A DNA stretch of 64,000 nt from Nemertoderma westbladi. Its lineage: Eukaryota; Xenacoelomorpha; Nemertodermatida; Nemertodermatidae. The notes under the pieces are model-generated. The model worked only from the letters and a program-made list of their open reading frames with translations, did no database searches and had not been told where the DNA came from. Both the position numbers and the translations under genes were made by a program. This document shows positions 58,128 through 64,000 of this stretch, one piece after another. Numbering within the stretch: the stretch's first letter is position 1; every line of letters begins with the position of its first letter. The stretch covers positions 21,475 through 85,474 of the forward strand of contig JAUCBJ010008154.1 of the NCBI GenBank assembly GCA_032718475.1. Reading direction: 5' to 3'.

Positions 58128-61100
58128 TTAGGTACCTCCTGTAGACTCTGTTGACGGCGTCCGTGAGGCGTCACTCCCCGGAACCGGCGACGATGTTCCC
58201 TGAGCCCCGACAGATTCCCGGCTCGTGCTTCTCCCTCGGACTCGTCCCAATTGTCGTGCTCCCGTGGTCGCTTCCGCCAACTCTTCCTTATGCAGTTGCA
58301 CTCGCGCCTTTTCTGACGCCCCCTGCGCCTTGCGCTGCAACCGCTGCGCTTCTATAATAGAGTGATAGTGGTCGTCCTTGACTTGACGCTTGTCTTGGAC
58401 CCCTCCTCCTGGTTCTTTCCGCGAGCCTTGAGCTCCAGCGGTCGTCGCTGTGGTCGCTGCGATCCTCTGCTCCTGTATCCTCTCAGCGGTCAATGAACCC
58501 ACTGGCACATGAGTCAACAAGAATTCGTTGCGGTATTGTATAGCCGCCATCCTCCAATCACCTCGCGCGCGTACCACTTTTCTAGTCACCGAAAATACAC
58601 CCTTCGTGATGCGATCGCAAATAGCAACGAAGTTCCAGGTGTACTTGTTATCCATATTCAACTGTCTGAAGTATTCTCGGACTACGATAACTCCAGTGTT
58701 CTGTGGAAGGTCTTGAGCAGTTAGGATGAGCTCCTGATATTGTGGTAGCGATTGTAGATATGGCTCGTACGCAACATGTGATGGGTCTACCGCCCAAAAT
58801 CCATATCCCGCCTTGAATGGTAACCAACGCATCTGCGCTTGAATATGGTAGTCAGCCACACTCTCCCACTTATCTAACATCTCCCGAAGTAGGTTAGCGC
58901 TATGGTTTTGGAAGGAATCGTCTCGCAGTTGGCATCTTGCGCTACGATGTCCCTTTACCCCACAATATCCACATTGAGAAATGAAGACGGTGCACGTGTG
59001 AAACGAATGGTCGGTCTCATTACACCAACGACAGACCTTATGCGCCGCCTCTACTACCGCGTCGCACGACTTTAGATTGTGCCTTGTGCTGCCGCACAAC
59101 TTGCACCTACGCGCTTGTGGAAACCAGGCCCTCTCGTATATGAGGTCTCCAATCGGTTTCACACTCCCTTCTTTCCCAATGTCTAATACGATGTCGTCCT
59201 CTCCGGTCAGCGGTTGTCGATCCGGAACAAAGTAAACATCCTCGCCCTTGTCCTCTATCTCCAATATTTCCTCCCGCGTTCGTTTCGGATATGTCTTCTC
59301 CACCGGAAGATCTACTCCGAACACCTCTACTAACGTCTCCGGCCAGCCCTCCTTAACAGGTCTATCAGCCTCCGAGTGGAAGGGAGTACCAAACCCGCGG
59401 GTTTGATTCCCGAACCACTTCTCCAAAGCCTCTGGCGTCGGATACTCCATCGACGGTCGGTCTCCTAAATCTCCGATGTTCTGTCGATATACTCCTTCGA
59501 ATATCGCTAATCCTCTCCTAACCATCGACGTATTCTCTAACGATTGGTTGAAGAACGGGGTTAAGAAACGCTTCATCACGTCGGATTGGATTCCCCCTTT
59601 CGAGCGAACATATTGATCTCCTCCGAATACCAATGGATGACGCTTCAAAACTCGCGCAACGATATCCGCTAATAAACAAGTCACTGTGTTCGACTCAAGC
59701 ACCAAATAATATTGTAGCGACGCACGGGGTGGCGCGCAAATGTTCCAATACACTAACGCTTGCCGCTTGAAGTGGGATTTGAACTCCGCTCCCGGTGGCG
59801 TATTGTATTCACCATATGCCTCCTCGTACTTCTTCTGCGTCTTTAACTTAAAGTCCCAATTATACAACAAATGTGCTATAAAGCCCATACCAGTCTTGGC
59901 AGAGTTGGGATACTCCCTATAAATTCCAATATCCTGTGCCCATAGCAACAATAGCTTGGTGTCGACAAGCGGTCTCGGCAATCTATCTTCCAGATCGGTC
60001 ATGGCGTTGAAGTCACTCTCCAAATCGCTCTGGACTCCCGATCCCACCTTGACGTAATCTTGGTTGAGAATAGCCTCTCTAACTTTCTTGGGTAGCATCC
60101 TGGCGTCGATACGCTCCGCTCCGTGTATACCTCCTCGCCTGCATACCTCCAAAATCTGCTCCCTAGGATCCTTCCCTTTCCGATATTGTGTCGTTATGAT
60201 GGGCTCCGGTCTCTCTCGATCCGCCCTCACACGCATAAACACATGAGTCACACCATCGGCTGCACGAATTTGAATACACTTGCTGGTCAAACATTCCTGA
60301 TGGGACCCTCCTTCATTGTCATAGAACATCACTCTCCAATCCTGCAGTGATTCCTCCGTTTTCCTCCACTGACGCTGAATCTCGTCTGATGGGGTCCACA
60401 TGCGCTCGATAGCCTTGTGGTCATCATATCGGGTATAAGAACCCTTCCTCCTCAGCCACGTCTGGTCTACCTCCTCGTCGTCTGGGAATGTAGCCACCGC
60501 GACCCATACCTTGATGTACTTATCCAACCATCCAAATAATTTGCTCTCCTTCCCCGGAGCTCCAATCTTATCCAATGTGTCGTAATCTGTGATCTGCATT
60601 GGGACATCACGCAAGAACTTCGCGCATAAAACTTCCCGTAGACAGTCAACGTTCCAATGATCCGCCATTCTTACCATCGGCAAAAATCGTATTGCTTCTC
60701 GCGACTCCGGATGATCTACTAATATCGCAGGTTCGGTGCCGTCGGAATAATACACCGGTCGGGGTTGATATACGACCTGTGGAACAAATCCGGTCACTCT
60801 CCTCGTCTCCTCTTGATGTCTATCCGCGGTCTTATTATACTCCGCTATCCTATTCTCAAATAACTCTTTCGCCTTCGCCGCTCGCTCCTCCTGCCGCAAC
60901 GCGTCTATGTAGTCCTGATGCTCAGGAGTGAGGGTTCTCGCTCGGTGAGGTGAAGTAAACGCAGTCCAGGGACTCGAGAGCTCCAAACCCGCGGGTTTGG
61001 TACCCGAGTCCCGTGCCGCTTCGCGCCGCGCCTCTAGATCCTTATAGGTTCGGTACAGCGAAATGGCCGCTGCCGTCTCTATCAAACTGGGTGTCGAACA

Positions 61101-61772
61101 GGGTTTAATCTCCGTATACGGATCTAATGGCGTAACGGTCGGCGTAATGGGTCTCGGAGGTCGCTTTCCGCTGAAGTCGATACTGATCATCGGGTTGCTC
61201 ATCGGATAACCTCCCTCGCTATATCTAAGGAACTGGTGAGCTGGACATCGCGTTAATATCGGTTCTGGATGTTGCTCGTCTAGTCGATCGGGAATCGCTA
61301 CGTCTTGCTTATTCATGCATTCGCCACACTTGTAGAACAGCTTGTACACGCTGAAGACCTTCGGCGTCTCCTGATCCTCGCCTCGAGTCCTCCGGTACAG
61401 ATGCATTCCGTCGAACTGATCTCGGATTGCAGGTAGAGGTTCTTCGTGTCGTAAATACATATTCATATGGTACAGTCGTGCGATCTCCTCATCCGGGTCT
61501 GCACTAATGTCACATACGTCCAAAGCGAAGTCGTAGGGATACCGAGTGCGATACTCTCTCCGCAAAACTTCCATCCGGTCCCCCAACGCTCTCATTCTTT
61601 CCCTCCGTAATTCCTTATCGTAAGTCGGTTTATATTTCCCGTTTAGCTCCATCACGGACCGCCCATGGTAGTAAACGTTAGAGTCTTTACATCCTGGTCG
61701 TGCGAATGGTAGCTCAGCCTCCTCTCTGGCAGTAAATCCTTTGCGCGGTTGCGCTCTAATATCCTTCTCCAT
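58128..61772 (-). CDS. 1214-codon ORF with three CCHC zinc knuckles (Gag-like, unknown family)
   Basis: A long intact ORF, GC-richer than the surrounding DNA. Residues 1-110 are basic and charged. A possible zinc ribbon lies at C149/C152/C176/H179 (CGEC...CPAH). A coiled-coil-like Arg/Glu segment occupies about 240-330. About 340-780 is a long globular region with no motif I know (HWNVDCLREVLCAKFL, LLYNWDFKLKT). Three perfect C-x2-C-x4-H-x4-C knuckles stand at 890-903, 914-927 and 934-947. A further compact region (950-1100, YGFWAVDPSH) precedes a disordered Ser/Thr/Gln tail. Knuckles suggest binding of nucleic acid, as in Gag nucleocapsids. I see no protease, RT or integrase motif. It follows the BEL integrase on the same strand, the position of an env gene. 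A free-standing Gag-type element is equally possible. Confidence 0.7.
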   Translation of the reverse strand: MEKDIRAQPRKGFTAREEAELPFARPGCKDSNVYYHGRSVMELNGKYKPTYDKELRRERMRALGDRMEVLRREYRTRYPYDFALDVCDISADPDEEIARLYHMNMYLRHEEPLPAIRDQFDGMHLYRRTRGEDQETPKVFSVYKLFYKCGECMNKQDVAIPDRLDEQHPEPILTRCPAHQFLRYSEGGYPMSNPMISIDFSGKRPPRPITPTVTPLDPYTEIKPCSTPSLIETAAAISLYRTYKDLEARREAARDSGTKPAGLELSSPWTAFTSPHRARTLTPEHQDYIDALRQEERAAKAKELFENRIAEYNKTADRHQEETRRVTGFVPQVVYQPRPVYYSDGTEPAILVDHPESREAIRFLPMVRMADHWNVDCLREVLCAKFLRDVPMQITDYDTLDKIGAPGKESKLFGWLDKYIKVWVAVATFPDDEEVDQTWLRRKGSYTRYDDHKAIERMWTPSDEIQRQWRKTEESLQDWRVMFYDNEGGSHQECLTSKCIQIRAADGVTHVFMRVRADRERPEPIITTQYRKGKDPREQILEVCRRGGIHGAERIDARMLPKKVREAILNQDYVKVGSGVQSDLESDFNAMTDLEDRLPRPLVDTKLLLLWAQDIGIYREYPNSAKTGMGFIAHLLYNWDFKLKTQKKYEEAYGEYNTPPGAEFKSHFKRQALVYWNICAPPRASLQYYLVLESNTVTCLLADIVARVLKRHPLVFGGDQYVRSKGGIQSDVMKRFLTPFFNQSLENTSMVRRGLAIFEGVYRQNIGDLGDRPSMEYPTPEALEKWFGNQTRGFGTPFHSEADRPVKEGWPETLVEVFGVDLPVEKTYPKRTREEILEIEDKGEDVYFVPDRQPLTGEDDIVLDIGKEGSVKPIGDLIYERAWFPQARRCKLCGSTRHNLKSCDAVVEAAHKVCRWCNETDHSFHTCTVFISQCGYCGVKGHRSARCQLRDDSFQNHSANLLREMLDKWESVADYHIQAQMRWLPFKAGYGFWAVDPSHVAYEPYLQSLPQYQELILTAQDLPQNTGVIVVREYFRQLNMDNKYTWNFVAICDRITKGVFSVTRKVVRARGDWRMAAIQYRNEFLLTHVPVGSLTAERIQEQRIAATTATTAGAQGSRKEPGGGVQDKRQVKDDHYHSIIEAQRLQRKAQGASEKARVQLHKEELAEATTGARQLGRVRGRSTSRESVGAQGTSSPVPGSDASRTPSTESTGGT
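59390..59405. repeat. Palindromic hairpin copy 2 (inside the 1214-codon ORF)
   Basis: Perfect 16-bp palindrome CAAACCCGCGGGTTTG. On the coding (-) strand it is read as Q-T-R-G-F (residues 790-794). The flanks pair as GGGA/TCCC and GTGG/CCAC. Confidence 0.85.
60983..61000. repeat. Palindromic hairpin copy 3 (inside the 1214-codon ORF)
   Basis: Perfect 18-bp palindrome CCAAACCCGCGGGTTTGG. It is read in a different frame from copy 2, as K-P-A-G-L (residues 259-263). The outer arms GGGACTCG and CGAGTCCC pair perfectly over 8 bp. Confidence 0.88.
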
Positions 61773-62530
61773 TATGCCTCGCGTATATACATATATATAT
61801 ATCCCAATAAGTGCCGTTACGTAACCAATTACACTGTGGGTAAATCAGTTAGATGTCGCCGAAAGACAGACCTCCCGAACCCCCCCGCCTTCCAGCAGTT
61901 CAGGTTCGACTCTCTAGATCCCGTCTCTTCCTAACTAACTATCCTCTAACCTATTCCCATGCATAGCGCAAAAACTTTGGAGATAAACTGGCCGTGACCA
62001 ACTCACTTTTTGATGCCCAAACTACTCCCATTACTCGTACTAAACTACAGTAGTTAGAAAGGACCATAGCCACAATACTCGACTATACCAAACCCACAGG
62101 TTTGATAATCGAATATCACACATCCTGCAAACTACTGAGTGGGGTCCATGTACGCCTCTGGTGCTACTAACCTTTAGCACCTTAGTTGCACTGTTGGCAC
62201 CAATCTGTGGAAGTTGCTAAACTCAATTTACACTCCTACGTAATATAGCCGTCACCATGGTTTCTAAACGCTATTTTCCAGGCTTCACGACTTTTCAAAT
62301 TACTGTTTATCTATAGACGAATTCTAAAACGCGTCTATACACAGCGTCTGGAATTGTCATGGGTTCACTTTTCTAATTTTTAAAATTTTAATTTTTCCAA
62401 AAATTTTGAAATAAAATTTTGTTTTGATACCCACCAGACAAAACTCAACGCAAATCACCACAACCCCGCTCCTATGCATTTCCTTGTATTTGCATACGAG
62501 GAATGCATACGAAGTGAGTTGCGTCTAACA
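61773..62530. other. Non-coding spacer between BEL integrase and the 1214-codon ORF
   Basis: 758 bp without an ORF. It contains hairpin copy 4 and an (AT)n run at about 61783-61802 just upstream of the minus-strand ATG. If the two ORFs belong to separate elements, LTRs would have to lie here; I found no copy of this sequence elsewhere in the window. Confidence 0.5.
62089..62104. repeat. Palindromic hairpin copy 4
   Basis: CAAACCCACAGGTTTG, an imperfect copy of the core. The arms ATACTCGACTAT and the complement of ATAATCGAATAT agree at 10 of 12 positions, so it too is the centre of a longer hairpin. Confidence 0.75.
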
Positions 62531-64000
62531 CTAATTCTGTTTTGAGGCAGGAGACAAACTATAATCTCCCGTCTCGATGCGTGTCTCCTCTAATAACACG
62601 ATATCCTGGACCGGTCGGTCCAAGGTGTGTAAACCATTAGTTTTACACTTTTTTGGGTGCGGACACTTGCACCTAATTTTCACAGTGACTGTGCGCACTA
62701 TGTTTTGCACGTCTGGGTGTGTGTGCAAGATCACTCCTGTCTCCCAATACTTTCTCTTGATAATCGGCTCGGTTATCAATACGTAGTCTCCCCTTTGGAG
62801 ACTCCGAACCGTTTTGTACCACTTTGTTCTGGTAGATATGGTGGGAAGATAGTATTCCCGCCAATATTCCCAGAATGTGTACGCGACAAATTGTGTTACT
62901 TTCCAGCTTTTACGACTATATAGGTCGGCACTAATGGGTTCTGATGCCGGCACAAGAAATGCTGGACTCTGCATTAGCAAATGATTCGGCGTTAATGCAA
63001 CACCGTCTGGCAACATAGCTATCGGCCTCGAGTTTAGGGTATGCTCGATTTCAATGAAAGCTGTGACCAGTTCGTCGTCGGTAAGTTGTTTGTTTACAGG
63101 CAATGTCTTGGCAATGGCCTGCTTTACAGAGCGAACTAAACGCTCCCAACTTCCTCCTCTCCAAGGACTTTCTGGAGTATTAAATCTCCACTCTACTCTT
63201 TGCGGCAAAAGTGCTGCAGAAATTTCCTTATTCTGTGCCGCTTTATGAGCCGCGTTCAACTCGCTATTCCCCCCGACAAAGTTTGTACCCTTATCGGAGT
63301 AGAACGCCTTTACTAGTCCTCTCCTGGCCATAAATCTCTTTAAGGCCAGGAGCAGAGATTTGGTCGACATGTCTGCCACACGCTCAATGTGTATGGCTCT
63401 ACTAGCCATGCATGTCAGTAGCAGACCCCATCGCTTGTGGGTCAGCCGTCCACTCTTTGCCTCAATCGGACCAAAACAATCCACCCCTGTGTTCGTAAAG
63501 GGTGGGTCATATGCCTGCACTCTCGCTTCTGGGAGTTCAGCCATCTCCTGTTCCAATACTCTGGCGTTCACTCTCTTGCAAACCAGACAGGCGTCATACA
63601 TGGTGCCTACTGCCCTGCTTGGCTGCAATAGAATGAATCGCTGTCTCGCTGCCGACAGACAGTGTAACTTTCCCGCGTGATGCAACCTCTTGTGTATATC
63701 CCATAGAATCGCTCTTTGCAATTCTATTGGGTGACTAGGGATTATCACTGGGAACCGAAACTGTGAGTTAATGTCGACAGTCTGGATTCTCGATCTATGA
63801 CAAATTAAACCCTTATGGATTAATGGACTCCATTTTCTAAGGGGTTTATAGAGAACTGGTCGTTGAGCCGATAATAGATGGAATTCTTTGGGGAAGGCAC
63901 ACATTTGATAATGCTTCAAATGCTTTAATTCCGCTTGATCAATCTCATCCTCTATCAGAGGTTGCTTCAATTTCTGAATTCGCTCACTATTAGCGCTCAA
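62531..64000 (-). CDS. BEL/Pao retrotransposon Pol, integrase region (5'-partial)
   Basis: 489 codons open to the window edge, so the RT and RNase H part lies to the right. It shows the HHCC zinc-binding module (HKRLHHAGK...CLVCKR), then the integrase core: D in TNTGVDCFGP, D in FYSDKGTNFVGG and E in GGSWERLVRSVK. The C-terminal chromatin/DNA-binding domain typical of BEL/Pao follows (KWYKTVRSLQRGDYVLI, the DUF5641-type region). All catalytic residues are present and no stop breaks it. Stop TAG at 62531-62533. Confidence 0.92.
   Translation of the reverse strand: MSANSERIQKLKQPLIEDEIDQAELKHLKHYQMCAFPKEFHLLSAQRPVLYKPLRKWSPLIHKGLICHRSRIQTVDINSQFRFPVIIPSHPIELQRAILWDIHKRLHHAGKLHCLSAARQRFILLQPSRAVGTMYDACLVCKRVNARVLEQEMAELPEARVQAYDPPFTNTGVDCFGPIEAKSGRLTHKRWGLLLTCMASRAIHIERVADMSTKSLLLALKRFMARRGLVKAFYSDKGTNFVGGNSELNAAHKAAQNKEISAALLPQRVEWRFNTPESPWRGGSWERLVRSVKQAIAKTLPVNKQLTDDELVTAFIEIEHTLNSRPIAMLPDGVALTPNHLLMQSPAFLVPASEPISADLYSRKSWKVTQFVAYTFWEYWREYYLPTISTRTKWYKTVRSLQRGDYVLITEPIIKRKYWETGVILHTHPDVQNIVRTVTVKIRCKCPHPKKCKTNGLHTLDRPVQDIVLLEETRIETGDYSLSPASKQN

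Noticed and set aside
56733-62104. Hairpin copies 1 and 4 as part of a pair of LTRs
   Set aside because: Sequence around the two copies does not match beyond the core, so they are not equivalent LTR positions.

Overview
The window is nuclear DNA of an animal. It has spliced genes with GT-AG introns, AT-rich non-coding DNA and many retro- and DNA-transposon remains. A Testin-type PET/LIM gene, an RNA polymerase III subunit gene, the abundance of the palindromic word TAGGCCTA, and BEL/Pao and Ty3/Gypsy elements fit a marine invertebrate. I lean towards a deuterostome such as an echinoderm, but with low confidence.

Layout. 1-17.9 kb: the 3' part of a Testin (TES) orthologue on + (PET plus three LIM domains, five exons in the window). 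One intron holds about 14.4 kb of a ~64-bp tandem repeat with higher-order structure. 18-21.4 kb: AT-rich intergenic DNA with one possible small ORF. 21.4-25.9 kb: a five-exon C2H2 zinc-finger gene on -, 5' end not found. 26.1-29.9 kb: two decayed RTE-like LINE copies, head to head. 32.1-33.2 kb: an intronless POLR3D (RPC4) gene on +. 33.2-39.3 kb: non-coding DNA with a dispersed inverted motif family and C/G homopolymers.

39.3-53.7 kb is a nested transposon complex. It holds a 37-bp satellite, a solo LTR with a 5-bp target duplication, a DDE-transposase-like gene with two in-frame coding minisatellites and one internal stop, a 2.4-kb insertion made of 679-bp tandem units, and a near-complete Ty3/Gypsy element on - (also one internal stop) whose 5' LTR lies in the same 37-bp satellite. 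53.7-54.2 kb: a 517-bp inverted-repeat (MITE-like) element.

54.2-64 kb: a GC-richer block. It has the 3' end of a BEL/Pao pol (integrase) on - running off the window, then a 1214-codon ORF with three CCHC zinc knuckles that I do not recognise, then a candidate minus-strand CCAAT/TATA promoter. Four copies of a palindromic core with different but internally complementary arms are scattered through this block. Two of them lie inside the ORF in different reading frames.

Host genes are TES, the zinc-finger gene, POLR3D and perhaps the 46-codon ORF; the other coding sequence is transposon-derived, except that the origin of the 1214-codon ORF is unproven. The strongest candidates for something undescribed are the 1214-aa ORF, the hairpin family in and around it, and the minisatellite-carrying transposase.
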